NCBI RefSeq assembly: GCF_014356525.2
Contig: NC_052507.1
Span: 8,557,398-8,621,397, forward strand
Source of the DNA: Nilaparvata lugens
Taxonomy: Eukaryota; Arthropoda; Insecta; Hemiptera; Delphacidae
Reading direction: 5' to 3'
Length of the DNA stretch: 64,000 nucleotides
Shown one piece after another: positions 47,085-58,995 of this stretch. A program made the translations under genes and the position numbers. How positions within the stretch are numbered: position 1 is the first letter of the stretch; each line of letters opens with the position of its first letter. The notes under the pieces are model-generated. The model saw nothing but the letters and a program-made list of their open reading frames with translations. It ran no database searches and was not told the origin of the DNA.

Positions 47085-47640
47085 TTAAGCCATGGAATAA
47101 AACCACTTTGAACAGAGCCTTTGAACCATGGAATAAAACCAACTCGAACAGAACCTTCTCAACCATAGAATGAAGAAGAATCATGGAGAATCATGCCTTT
47201 GAACCATGGAATAAAACCACCTTGAACAGAGTCTTCTTAACCATAGAATGAAGAAGAATCATGAAGAATCATGCCTTTGAACCATGGAATAAAACCACCT
47301 TGAACAGAGTCTTCTTAACCATAGAATGAAGAAGAATCATGAAGAATTATGCCTTTGAACCATGGAATAAAACCACCTTGAACAGAGTCTTCTTAACCAT
47401 AGAATGAAGAAGAATCATGGAGTAGGACCATTTTGAACAGAGCCTTCTTAACCATGGAATAAAGTAGAAACATAGAGTAGAGTCACTTTGAATAGAATCC
47501 ATAGAGGACCACTTTGAATAGAGTCCTTGACCATAGAGAAGAACCACTCTAATCAGAGCCTCACCATAGAATGAAGTAGAACCATAGAGTACAACCACCT
47601 TGACCAGAACCATAGAGTAGTAAGTTGCACTGTCTGTCTC
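47085..47640. repeat. Minisatellite (right part), including 79-bp higher-order copies
   Basis: Same units as 45769-46060. From about 47187 a compound unit of about 79 bp (CCTTTGAACCATGGAATAAA ... AAGAAGAATCATG) is repeated three times almost exactly. Confidence 0.8.
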
Positions 47641-48435
47641 TACTTTAAACACAGCTGACCCCAATGAACGAAAAGGAAAATGACCAGCAACAATCAAAAC
47701 TGTTACAGAAAGCCAGGGAAAACACGGTTATTAAAAACTTGAAACAGACTATGAAAAGCCAGGAAAAATTGAGACAAACGGGAAAGCGATCTGAGTGAGA
47801 ATAGTGGAGCGCGGAATTTAATTATAGTGCAATAAAGGGCCAACCATGCGATGTCAGCTTGTTTTATAAAACCGTGAAACACTGTTCCAGTCCACTTCAT
47901 CACGGTTTCAATTCCAGCCATTATTTGAAGCCACAGAATGCACTCGTTCTCTCACTCTCTCTCACTCTCTCTCACACAGACATTCTCTCTATTTTTCGCT
48001 CTCCCTCTCACGAGGTTAGTTAGTGAGTGTATAAATATGTCTATCACTTTGTATGAAGGGCCTCTCGGAGCCGTTGCTTTATATCCCCAACAATAACTCT
48101 GACTCTCTGACCACAGCGGTCTCCTCTCACATTGAGGATAATAATTATCGTACAATATATATGAGCGGTCCCACATAAAATGTACGCTGGTGTAATTATA
48201 ACATGAGAGCATGCTTCACATATCAAGTGAGTTAACATGGTGTGTGTTTTGCTGACAGATATTTTATTACTACTATATTAGGAGCTGAGTAGATGTGAAG
48301 GAAGTATTGTTTAGGGAGGATATTTGTGATATTATTAGGGATAATTCGGGATGTAAATGATTTGTTTATAGGGTTTCATTCCAACACCAAACTATGAGAT
48401 GTGTCATGCTGAAAATACTTCAGTATTACAATTAT
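47641..48435. other. Nothing recognised
   Basis: Contains a short CTCTCTCA microsatellite near 47950 and otherwise low-copy sequence without coding potential. Confidence 0.4.
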
Positions 48436-48835
48436 CTTGTGATGAGCCAGATTAAATACACTATTGTGAGGTCAACGTTTTAATGTAGTGGGAAAAGATA
48501 GGAGAAAAACGTTGCTGATTCTCTGCCTCACCACTGCCTTTCATAGAAGATAGCTGATATTACTATTGAGCCAAAGTAAACACACTATAGTGAGGTCAAC
48601 GTCAACGTTTTAAAGTAGTAGAAAAAGATAGAAGAACAATGTTGCTGATTCTCTGCCTCACCACTGCCTTTCATAGAAGATAGCTGATATTACAATTATT
48701 ATCCTCTATAGATAGCTTATCATGTTACTGGAGTATCTTTCTCGGACATAATCAAGCAAAGTGAATTTGATTGATGATTAGTGTGTGATCTGTGATGAGA
48801 ATTTTTGAGAATTGGAAACTATTATCACATTATTA

Positions 48836-49753
48836 TTGACCGAACGAAGTGAGGTCTAAGACAAGTCGACGGTTTGGCATTTCTCTTAATGTTTAAATGG
48901 TCAATTGTTTATATATTTATATGTTGCGCATTTACGGCAAAACGCGGTAATAGATTTCCATGAAATTTGACAGGTGTGTTCCTTTTTAAATTGCGCGTCG
49001 ACGTATATACAAAGTTTTTGGAAATTTTGCATTCCAAGGATAATATGAAAGGAAAAAGGAGCCTCCTTCATACGCAAATATTAAAGTAAAAGTCAGACTA
49101 TAGAATTATTCATCATAAATCAGCTGTCAAGTGATTACACAGATGTGTGGAGAAGCCAGTCTATTACTGTATTTTTATAAGGTCTTTAGTTTCAATCAAA
49201 TACATTAAAGAGGTATGCATCTTTAAGCAGGGTTTACACCAAAGTTATTAACAAAATGGTTATAACTTGATCCTTATAGATTCTATTAGATTGAACGGAA
49301 GTTGACAAACACATATGTTCATCATGTTTATGATAAGTTATGTTCAATCTAATATAATCTAAAAGGATTGAGTTATTAACATTTGTTTAATAAATTTGGT
49401 CTAATCGCAGCTTTGAGGTCTTTGGTTTCAATATTTTGTTTTGCAGTCATGGTATTATTATGCGTGCCCATCAGTATCAATATTCTCACATTCGTAAAAA
49501 CTAATTTAATAGGTGAATAAAAATAAACAAATGAACTAAATAATGCTGGAGAAATTATAATATTTTTGATTCTAAAAAATTAATTCTCATCAGATAGAAA
49601 GATCATCATGGAACTGGATGAATTATATCATATGAAATCCAAATTCAAACGTGAACTGAGTTTGTTAACATTTAAAACAGTTGACATCTGGTTGACATCT
49701 GGTACTTGTGGATGAGAATACTGCGTCAGGTCTACTGTTCACAGAACTACTAG
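48836..49753 (+). mobile_element. HINE/Helitron-like element, copy 6 (long form, minimal array)
   Basis: From TTGACCGAACGAAGTGAGG to GAACTACTAG before T. The array region is reduced to TTAATGTTTAAATGG. It contains the nested foldback (GGTTTACACCAAAGTTATTA ... ATTTGGTCTAATCGCAGC). Confidence 0.85.
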
Positions 49754-50268
49754 TCTTGTGATGAGCCAAAGTAGACACACTATAGTCAGGTCAACGTCAA
49801 CGTTTTAGAATAGTGGAAAAAGATAGGAGAACAATGTTGCTGATTCTCTGCCTCACCAATGCCTTCCATAGAAGATGGCTGATACTAAAATTATCCTCTA
49901 TAGATAGCTTATCATGTTACTGAATTATCTTTCTCGGACATAATCAAGCAAAGTGAATTTGATTGATGATTAGTGTGTAATCTGTGATGGGAGTTTCAGA
50001 GAATTGGAAACTATTATCACACTATTATTTAGAGAGAGATGCGTGAAATCTTATCTAATCTTCAATCAAGATAGTAAATTTCCAATTCAGTTTCTGAGTC
50101 AATTCATTAATAAAATATTACTTCACAATCTCCTATCCAAAGAAACCTTGATAATACATTAATAATATATAATATTCCGTTCATGATCACTCTATTAGAA
50201 ACCCGAACAATGAAATTCCCAAGATACTATTTATTTTGTACTCATATGTTATACTTAATTTCTACTTA

Positions 50269-51572
50269 TTGACCGAGCGAAGTGAGGTCTAAGATTCAAG
50301 TAGACGGTTTGGCATTTCCCTTAATGTTTAAATGTTTGAATGTTTGAATGTTTGAATGTTTGAAGGTATGAATGTTTGAATGTTTGAATGTTTGAATGTT
50401 TGAATGTTTGAATGTTTGAATGTTTGAATGTTTGAATGTTTGAATGTTTGAATGTTTGAATGTTTGAATGTTTGAATGTTTGAATGTTTGAATGTTTGAA
50501 TGTTTGAATGTTTGAATGTTTGAATGTTTGAATGTTTGAATGTTTGAATGTTTGAATGTTTGAATGTTTGAATGTTTGATTGTTTGGATGTTTGAATGTT
50601 TGAATGTTTGAATGTTTGAATGTTTGAATTTTGAATGTTTGAATGTTTGAATGTTGAATGTTTGAATGTTTGAATGTTTGAATGTTTGAATGTTTGAATG
50701 TTTGAATGTTTGAATGCTTTAATGTTTAAATATTTATATGTTTATATGTTGCGCATTTACGGCGAAACGCGGTAATAGATTTTTATGAAATTTGACAGGT
50801 ATGTTCCTTTTTAAATTGCCCATCGACGTATGTACAAGGTTTTTGGAAATTTTGCATTTCAAGGATAATATAAAAGGAAAAAGGAGCCTCCTTCATACGC
50901 CAATATTGGAGTAAAAATCAGACTGTAGAATTATTCATCATAAATCAGCTGACAAGTGATTACACAGATGTGTGGAGAAGCCAGTCTATTACTGTATTCT
51001 TATAAGGTCTTTAGTTTCAATCAAATACATTAAAGAGGTATGCATCTTTAAGCAGGGTTTACACCAAAGTTATTAACAAAATGGTTATAGCTTGATTCTT
51101 ATAGATTCTATTAGATTGAACGGAAGTTGACAAACACATATGTTCATCATGTTTATGATAAGTTATGTTCAATCTAATATAATCTAAAAGGATTGAGTTA
51201 TTAACATTTTTTAAATAAATTTGGTCTAATCGCAGCTTTTAGGTCTTTGGTTTCAATATTTTTTTTTGCAGTCATGGTATCATTATGCGTGCCCATCAGT
51301 ATAAAATAATATTCTCACATTCGAAAAAAACTAATTTAATAAGTGAATAAAAATAAACAAATGAACTAAATAATGCTGGAGAAATTATAATATTTGTGAT
51401 TCTGAAAAATTAATTTTCATCAGATAGAAAGATCATCACGGAACTGGATGAATTAAATCATATGAAATACAAATTTAAACGTGAACTGAGTTTGTTAACA
51501 TTTAAAACAGTTGACATCTGGTACTTGTGGATGAGAATACTGCGTGAGGTCTACTGTTCACAGAACTACTAG
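50269..51572 (+). mobile_element. HINE/Helitron-like element, copy 7 (long form, G-type array)
   Basis: Same ends as copy 6. The array of AATGTTTG units runs from about 50325 to 50715 (about 49 units). Confidence 0.87.
50325..50715 (+). repeat. AATGTTTG minisatellite
   Basis: An 8-bp unit, very homogeneous, with a few variants (GATTG, GGATG, 7-bp units). Confidence 0.92.
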
Positions 51573-52090
51573 TCTTGTGATGAGCCAAAGTAGACACACT
51601 ATAGTGAGGTCGACGTCAACGTTTTAGAATAGTGGAAAAAGATAGGAGAACAACGTTGCTGATTCTCTGCCTTGCCACTGCCTTTTATAGAAGATAGCTG
51701 ATATTACAATTATCCTCTATAGATAGCTTATCATGTTACTGAAATATCTTTCTCGGACATAATCAAGCAAAGTGAATTTGATTGATGATTGGTGTGTGAT
51801 CTGTGATGGGAATTTCAGAGAATTGGAAACTATTATCACATTATTATTTAGAGAGAGATGCGTGAAATCTTATCTAATCTTCAATCAAGATAGTAAATTT
51901 CCAATTCAGTCTCTGAGTAAATTCATTAATAAAATATTACTTCACAATCTCCTATCCAAAGAAACCTTGATAATACATTAATAATAATATTTAATATTCC
52001 GTTCATGATCACTCTATTAGAAACCCGAACAATGAAATTCCCAAGATACTATTTATTTTGTACTCATATGTTATACTTAATTTCTACTTA

Positions 52091-53191
52091 TTGACCGAGC
52101 GAAGTGAGGTCTAAGATTCAAGTCGATGGTTTGGCATTTCTCTTAATGTTTAAATGTTTGAATGTTTGAATGTTTGAATGTTTGAATGTTTGAATGTTTG
52201 AATGTTTGAATGTTTGAATGTTTGAATGTTTGAATGTTTGAATGTTTGAATGTTTGAATGTTTGAATGTTTGAATGTTTGAATGTTTGAATGTTTGAATG
52301 TTTGAATGTTTGAATGTTTGAATGTTTGAATGTTTAAATGTTTGAATGTTTAAATATTTATATGTTTATATGTTGCGCATTTACGGCAAAACGCGGTAAT
52401 AGATTTTCATGAAATTTGACAGGTATGTTCCTTTTTAAATTGCGCGTCGACGTATGTACAAGGTTTTTGGAAATTTTGCATTTCAAGGATAATATAAAAG
52501 GAAAAAGGAGCCTCCTTCATACGCCAATATTGGAGTAAAAATCAGACTGTAGAATTATTCATCATAAATCAGCTGACAAGTGATTACACAGATGTGTGGA
52601 GAAGCCAGTCTATTACTGTATTTTTATAAGGTTTATAGTTTCAATCAAATACATTAAAGAGGTATGCATCTAAGCTGGGTTTACACCAAAGTTATTAACA
52701 AAATGGTTATAACTTGATTCTTATAGATTCTATTAGATTGAACGGAAGTTGACAAACACATATGTTCATCATGTTTATGATAAGTTATGTTCAATCTAAT
52801 ATAATCTAAAAGGATTGAGTTATCAACATTTTTTTAAATAAATTTGGTCTAATCGCAGCTTTAAGGTCTTTGGTTTCAATATTTTGTTTTGCAGTCATGG
52901 AATTATTATGCGTGCCCATCAGTATAAATATTCTCACATTCGAAAAAAACTAATTTAATAAGTGAATAAAAATAAACAAACGAACTAAATAATGCTGGAG
53001 AAATTATAATATTTTTGATTCTAAAAAATTTATTTTCATCAGATAGAAAGATCATCACGGAACTGGATGAATTATATCATATGAAATACAAATTCAAACG
53101 TAAACTGAGTTTGTTAACATTTAAAACAGTTGACATCTGGTACTTGTGGATGAGAATACTGCGTGAGGTCTACTGTTCACAGAACTACTAG
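52091..53191 (+). mobile_element. HINE/Helitron-like element, copy 8 (long form, G-type array)
   Basis: Same ends and body as copy 7. The array is about half as long (52147-52350), so otherwise near-identical tandem copies differ mainly in array length. Confidence 0.87.
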
Positions 53192-53345
53192 TCTTGTGAT
53201 TAATCTGTGATGGGAATTTCATAGAATTGGAAACTATTATCACATTATTATTTAGAGAGAGATGCGTGAAATCTTATCTCATCTTCAATCAGGATAGTAA
53301 ATTTCCAATTCAGTCTCTGAGTAAATTCATTAATAAATGTATAAC

Positions 53346-53654
53346 TTATCACTTCACAATCTCTTATCTCCTATTGGTAGAGAGTTACTGGGAAGGATAT
53401 TTTTAATATTCTTTCCAGAAAATGGACATTGATATGTCCCAAGCTCCGCCAACTTATGTAGATTTATTACAATATTATCTTGTATAGTTATTCCAAATTG
53501 ATTTTTTCATATCATTGTACAGTTCAATGATTATTTTCTTAGTTTATGCTATGCAAATTCATCTAAAACTTTACTGTATTGTAAGCTATTGTATAAGTGT
53601 ATGAGCCAGTATATATTGTAATCTACATAAATAAAGTACTCAATCAATCAATCC
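53346..53654 (+). mobile_element. CR1/Jockey-type LINE 3' end, plus strand
   Basis: TGGTAGAGAGTTACTGGGAA to AATAAAGTACTCAATCAATC matches the complement of 33985-34280. It interrupts the fourth module unit, splitting CACAATCTC...CTAT from CAGAGAAACCTTGATAATAC, which are adjacent in units two and three. Confidence 0.85.
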
Positions 53655-53816
53655 AGAGAAACCTTGATAATACATTGTTGATACAGATTATAATACAGAC
53701 TATTGTTAATAATATTCCGTCTATGATCACACTACTGGAAACCTGATCAATAAAATTCTCAAGATACGATTTAATTTTTATTGATATGCTATACCTGATT
53801 TCTACATATTATGTTA

Positions 53817-54383
53817 CTAGCCGTCAGGCTCGCTTCACTCGCCATATCCGTCTAGCAAGGGGGCTACGCCCCCTGGACCCCCGTAAAATTAGCTCAGCGG
53901 GCTCGCTTCGCTCGCCATATCAGGCGATATAATATTTCCAGGAATAGCTCTGATTGAAGTAGCCCAATCAATTTTCCCGCGATAAATGCATTTCAATCTT
54001 CAACTTGGTGCCAACCTAACAAAGTCAACTCAACTCAATGCCAACCTGACAGAATTATTAATTTAGTTACCAGTTAACAACTGTTTCGAAGAGGTACTCT
54101 CTCTAGATTATAGTTCTAACTTATATTAACATATGGTATGGACATTTTCCAATATAATTAAGATATTGGAATAAGAAGAATATACATGCTAAAAGACGAA
54201 CTTAAAACCCTTAAAAACCACCCTTAGAGTTTAAATATTGCCAAAAGATTTCTTAGTGCGCCTCTAAAGGGCCAACTGAGCATACCTACCAAATTTGAAC
54301 GTTTTTGGTCCGGTAGATTTTTAGTTCTGCGAGTGAGTGAGTGAGTGAGTCAGTCAGTCAGTGAGTGAGTGCCATTTCGCTTT

Positions 54384-54438
<55 letters not shown>
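53817..54438 (-). mobile_element. Non-autonomous Helitron, copy 3 (both ends intact)
   Basis: On the minus strand it starts TCTATATATA (expanded TA tract at 54385-54438) after an A and ends GACGGCTAG before a T. The body matches copies 1 and 2 (TTAGTGCGCCTCTAAAGGGC on the plus strand), with a shorter, different GC-rich 3' region. Confidence 0.87.
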
Positions 54439-54895
54439 TGTTTAATAGGAATGTTCCCGTTCGGAAAAAGGGCTGAAACAGGCATTTAGTCAGTTTCTGT
54501 TTAAGACGCTATTTTTCAACCGATAATCATGAAAATGTTACCAAATTGTTCAGAAAGATTTGGACATCTTGCGCCTTACCTCCAAATAATTTTGATATCA
54601 CTTACCAAATTTTCATATTGAGGTGAACAAGTGATGATTAACTGTGAGCAAAGACCTTAAAGATGCATAGACTCAGCAGGCATGCAGCGCTAGTGTCGTA
54701 CTTGGAATTGAAATCGGCCATTGAGGGGGCAACCTATAACATTATTACATACCTTTGTAATCTATAATATTACACATATATAGATATAATATCTCGTGCT
54801 AAAATACCCCAATGGCGGGCTTCAATTCCAAGTAAGAGCAATCATTGAGAAGGCATAGGCATTGTAGGTCTATATCTCTTTAAAGTCTTTGACTG
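54439..54895. other. Nothing recognised
   Basis: No coding potential. GGTATTTT/AAAATACC-type short inverted words only. Confidence 0.4.
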
Positions 54896-54985
54896 TGAGA
54901 GTAAGAAAAAGAAGAAGAAAAGAAGAAGAAGAAGAAGAAGAAGAAGAAGAAGAAGAAAGAAGAAGAAGAAGAAGAAGAAGAAGGA
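54896..54985. repeat. GAA microsatellite
   Basis: Nearly pure GAA units. Confidence 0.9.
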
Positions 54986-54989
54986 TAAG

Positions 54990-55630
54990 ATGTTATGTGT
55001 TTTCAGGAGGAAATAAATTCATTTATTCTTCTTTGAATTGCCTTCACTAGAACATCTCAACCACGTATTGGCTGCTCATGTGTGGAGGTAGGGGTGAGTA
55101 TGATCCCACACTAGCATGCAGCGCATTTATCGGGATGTTAGAATCGTTTAGAAATTCACGTCAGATCTCGCTGAGAGCCCGGGGCTCAGCAAACGCGGTC
55201 ACCCATCCTACTAGGTTGGTGTCACAGCGTGACGCGATAAAGAAGACAAATCGGTTTTAAAACAGGGGAATACCGGCTTCTCCGCTCACAGTCTGCCACT
55301 ACATAATGTATGCGATTTCGGCAAAAAACAACTTTTTACCTTCCCAGTTCTAGACTAGCTTGTCATATTGCATTTGGTTGGAGATAGCTTCTGACGCCAC
55401 GGTAGCTAGTTTATCAGCATTTTAAAATAAATTTCTCTTCACGTTATTTTGCGGTTTATTTATCATTCATTCATTTCTCATGAGCTACTTTCCATGTTTT
55501 CGATTTCTCTTCATTTTTTATTTTCTCATTTCATATGCATCATGACATAATATTATTTATTCATTTATTATTTCTACAAGAAATTACTGACCAAGAGAGA
55601 AAAACTAAGAATACCCTTTGTATCTCTTTT
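54990..55630. other. GC-richer island at 55075-55260, unassigned
   Basis: About 180 bp with AGAGCCCGGGGCTCAGC and GCGGTCACCCATCC stands out from its AT-rich surroundings. No homology that I can name. The rest of the interval is featureless. Confidence 0.35.
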
Positions 55631-55639
55631 CTGTATAGG

Positions 55640-55740
55640 GCTACTGATATCACTTGAAAATGGCATCAATGTCCGAAACATGTTGTGATAAAATATTTCA
55701 AAAAGGGTACTGAGATTTTATTTTTCTTTAATTTATATTT
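55640..55740 (+). repeat. Repeat end with hammerhead-like motif (second type, copy 1)
   Basis: TATCACTTGAAAATGGCATC ... GTCCGAAACATG followed by AAAAGGGTACTGAGATTTTA. A related copy is at 61682-61775. This layout is typical of Penelope-type or similar retroelement termini. Confidence 0.5.
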
Positions 55741-56540
55741 ATACTCTTTGTAATATTTCTCTCCTATATTAAGATAACATTTTAAAAGTCCGAAATAGGG
55801 TTATGATTTCACTCATCTAAAATTTAGTCCATTTTCACTAATAAACAACGAGAGCTGAGAATTTCAAATTTTGATTGTTTAGCCCAATCAAATAGTACAT
55901 CGGACCAAACAAAAATTAAGGTAATTGATTTTATTGTTTCAATCGGTCCATTTGGCTACTAGTAAGTGTAATCTATGGTTTCCCACCAAAATTTCTAAAG
56001 GCATAACTTTTGGCAGCCTGAAAACCACGAGATTTTCGTACTTTTTTCAGTTTTTTCACGATATCTCCAAAACCAACTGTTCAATCAATATTTTTGTTCT
56101 ATACTTTTTTGAATATCATTAAATTTTCTACAATTTTTATACCCTAAATGTTTTCCTATCTCCATTGGGAAGCGAGTTATAAGTCGTCAAAAATTGGTAA
56201 TTTTTTTCAACTTTGCGAAAAATTGCTAAATCAATGGTTTTTTTCATTTTTACTTGTTGTAAAGTCGTATGTGGTATTTTTGATCGTAATTAGGGTATTA
56301 CTAAGATGTCAATACAATCACTAATGATAGAGTTGGAACAAAATTGCAATATTTTAGGGTAGTGATTTAAATTTATAAGACTCATCATCTGGCGCTAACT
56401 TTTTTGGATGAATTCAGACTGAATGCTGATTGCTAAAACACATTGCCATTGTTGGGAATAAAAAGTGCACGTTATAGCCTACAGTGTTATAGTGTGAAAA
56501 TTATCAAGTACTCACTAGAGTAGATTTCATAAAAATAGCC

Positions 56541-57439
56541 CAGTTGAGGATGAAACAGAAGAGTATCTTCTATATTCCTATCTGAATGGATTACATCAGA
56601 GTATAAAATTCACTGTAGAGGTAGAACAGGATTGTGTATTGAATTTTCTAGATTTAAGAATAGATCATAGCACTGGTTTTCACAAGTTTTCTATTTTAGA
56701 AAACCAACCCATACTGATGTTATCATTCCTCTTCATTCTTGTCATCCTATTTCTCACAAACTTGCTGCTTTCAATAGCATGGTCCATAGAGCACTAACAA
56801 TACTTATGAGCAATCATGATTTTGATATTGAGATCACTAAAATTAAACAGATAGCTGTCACCAATGGGTATGAAGAAAGTATGGTGGACAGATTATTGAG
56901 TAAAATTAATAGACAAATTTCAATCAATTCTAGCTTTGTAGGCTCAAACTGTGAGGAGAAGACTTGGATAACAATCCCATATTTAGGCCTTGTATCTGAT
57001 AAGATAGGTAGGAATGGAGAGGAATGGATTTCATGTTGCTTTCAAGACCAAACCGATTTTAAATAGTCTATTTAGCTGGAGTAAAGACAAAATTGATATT
57101 TGGGATAAAAGCGGGGTGTACAAACTTAAATGTGATGATTGTAATGCTTGTTACGTGGGTCAGACTGGTAGAAGTTTCAAAAGTAGAATTAAAGAACACA
57201 TCAGAGATTGGAATAAACAAAATGGGGAATCTAACTTTGCAGAACATTTGATAACAAATAATCACAAGTTCACAGTTAAGGAGAATGTTGAGTTTCTGCA
57301 TGTTAATAACAAAGGCAGATATTTGAATATTCTAGAGGCTTTAGAAATAACAAGAGTAATTAAGGAAAATCCCCAGTATAGTTCAAATGACCAGATTCAT
57401 TTCAACCAGTACAACACTACGAATTTAGTTTTATCATAA
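56541..57439 (+). pseudogene. Penelope-like element remnant with GIY-YIG endonuclease
   Basis: Three overlapping frames are separated by frameshifts: VEDETEEYLLYSYLNGLHQS ... VLNFLDLRI (end of the RT region), then FRKPTHTDVIIPLHSCHP and HKLAAFNSMVHRAL, then the GIY-YIG domain GVYKLKCDDCNACYVGQTGR with SFKSRIKEH and ESNFAEHL. The C..C pair between the GIY and YIG parts is characteristic of Penelope endonucleases. The RT catalytic core is missing, so it is inactive. Confidence 0.88.
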
Positions 57440-57539
57440 ACATCTAAGCATACATTAGTCAATAGTTTTTCCATTTACAGATTTGTTTTATTATCTTTCA
57501 CATTTGTTTTCTTGGTTCTTATTTTGTACAAAAAAGTAG

Positions 57540-57800
57540 ATTTTATTATCATGGCGATTCTGTTGCTTAAGCCGCCATTTTGTCACACCGTTGAGGGGGA
57601 GGAGACTGTCTAGCTAGGCCAATGGCAGGCGTTCATGCCCTCGACCAATAGCAGTACTCGCCTACTAGTATAAATTCTGCTGCTCTTGTATTTAGTTTTA
57701 GTTTATCAGAGATTGACAATGGTGTAATAACCGAAACCGGTCTTTCTAATTATCAATAAATCAGTGGTTTTTTGACAATATCTTAGTCTTTTTCATTCAA
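57540..57800 (+). mobile_element. Penelope-like 3' terminal region (pseudo-LTR-like)
   Basis: It follows the coding remnant and contains TTATCAGAGATTGACAATGG, CCGAAACCGGTC and TTTTTTGACAATATC, which are shared with 16416-16576 and more distantly with 62600-62710. Confidence 0.65.
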
Positions 57801-58081
57801 GTTTAAATATTTTAATCCTATCAAAATGTTAACAACGTATTATAATGTTGCATATCAGTGTTACAACATGCCATGAGCCTAAAATCACTTGCAGTTTTTC
57901 AACAAGAAGTAAAGTTTTTCCAGGTGTGTTTTCCGTGGAAAAGTGGGCGGGAGACTCAGCCGCTTATCCAGACGATCGCTTGTTTGAAGTTGGAGCTGAG
58001 AAGAGCTAAGTGTTTGAGAAGCTTTGGCAATACGCTACTCTCAGGTATAGCAGTAGGAAACAGCCAGCTAACTTGTAAGGG

Positions 58082-58086
58082 ATTCT

Positions 58087-58117
<31 letters not shown>

Positions 58118-58905
58118 ATTCTTCTCTTCTTCTTCTTCTTCTTCTTCTTCTTCTTCTTCTTCTTCTTCTCTTCTTCTTCTTCTTCTTCTTCTTCCTTCTC
58201 TTCTTCTTCTTCTTCTTCTTCTTCTTCTCTTCTCTTCTTCTTCTTCTTCTTCTTCTTCTTCTTCTTCTTCTTCTTCTTCTTCTTCTTCTTCTTCTTCTTC
58301 TTCTTCTTCTTCTTCTCTTCTTCTTCTTCTTCTTCTTCTTCTCTTCTTCCTTCGTCTTCTTCTTCTTCTTCTTCTCTCTCTTCTTCTTCTTCTTCTTCTT
58401 CTTCTTCTTCTTCTTCTTCTCTTCTTCTTCTTCTTCTTCTTCTTCTTCTCTTCTTCTTCTTCTTCTTCTTCTTCTTCTTCTTCTTCTTCTTCTTCTTCTC
58501 TTCTTCTTCTTCTTCTTCTTCTTCTTCTTCTTCTTCTTCTTCTTCTTCTTCTTCTTCTTCTCTTCTTCTTCTTCTTCTTCTTCTTCTTCTTCTTCTTCTT
58601 CTTCTTCTTCTTTCTCCTTCTTCGTCTTCTTCTTCTTCTTCTTCTCTTCTTCTTCTTCTTCTTCTTCCTTCTTCTTCTTCTTCTTCTTCTCTTCTTCTTC
58701 TTCTTCTTCTCTTCTTCTTCTTCTTCTTCTTCTTCTTCGTTCTTCTTCTCTTCTTCTTCTTCTTCTCTTCTCTTCTTCTTCTTCTTCTTCTTCTTCTTCT
58801 CTTCTTCTCTTCCTCTTCTTCTTCTTCTTCTTCTTCTTCTTCTTCTTCTTCTTCTTCTTCTTCTTCTTCTTCTTCTTCTTCTTCTTCTTCTTCTTCTACA
58901 ACTCT
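58082..58905. repeat. ~820-bp TTC array
   Basis: CTT/TTC units with scattered CTC slips. It gives spurious open frames of over 300 codons on both strands. Confidence 0.95.
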
Positions 58906-58931
58906 TCACCCAATTCTCCTCGTTATCTCGC

Positions 58932-58995
58932 TCCCCCTCCTCCTCCTCCTCCTCCTCCTCCTCCTCCTCCTCCTCCTCCTCCGCCTCCTCCTCCA
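58932..58995. repeat. CTC/TCC array
   Basis: CCTCCTCCTCC run closing the homopyrimidine block. Pyrimidine-rich sequence continues to about 59500. Confidence 0.9.

Larger units (their letters stand above)
48436..53810 (+). repeat. Tandem array of a 1-1.8 kb module, three units carrying HINEs plus a fourth without
   Basis: Units begin CTTGTGATGAGCC (48436, 49754, 51573) or CTTGTGATTAATCTG (53192). Each of the first three ends with a HINE-like element. Shared unit sequence includes half of the palindromic MITE (TTGCTGATTCTCTGCCT) and GAATTGGAAACTATTATCAC. The fourth unit has no HINE but contains a LINE 3' end and runs into a Helitron. Confidence 0.85.

Noticed and set aside
55180..55215. 5S rRNA-like fragment (GCGGTCACCCATCC)
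   Set aside because: Only about 14 bases resemble the 5S internal region; the flanks do not continue the match.
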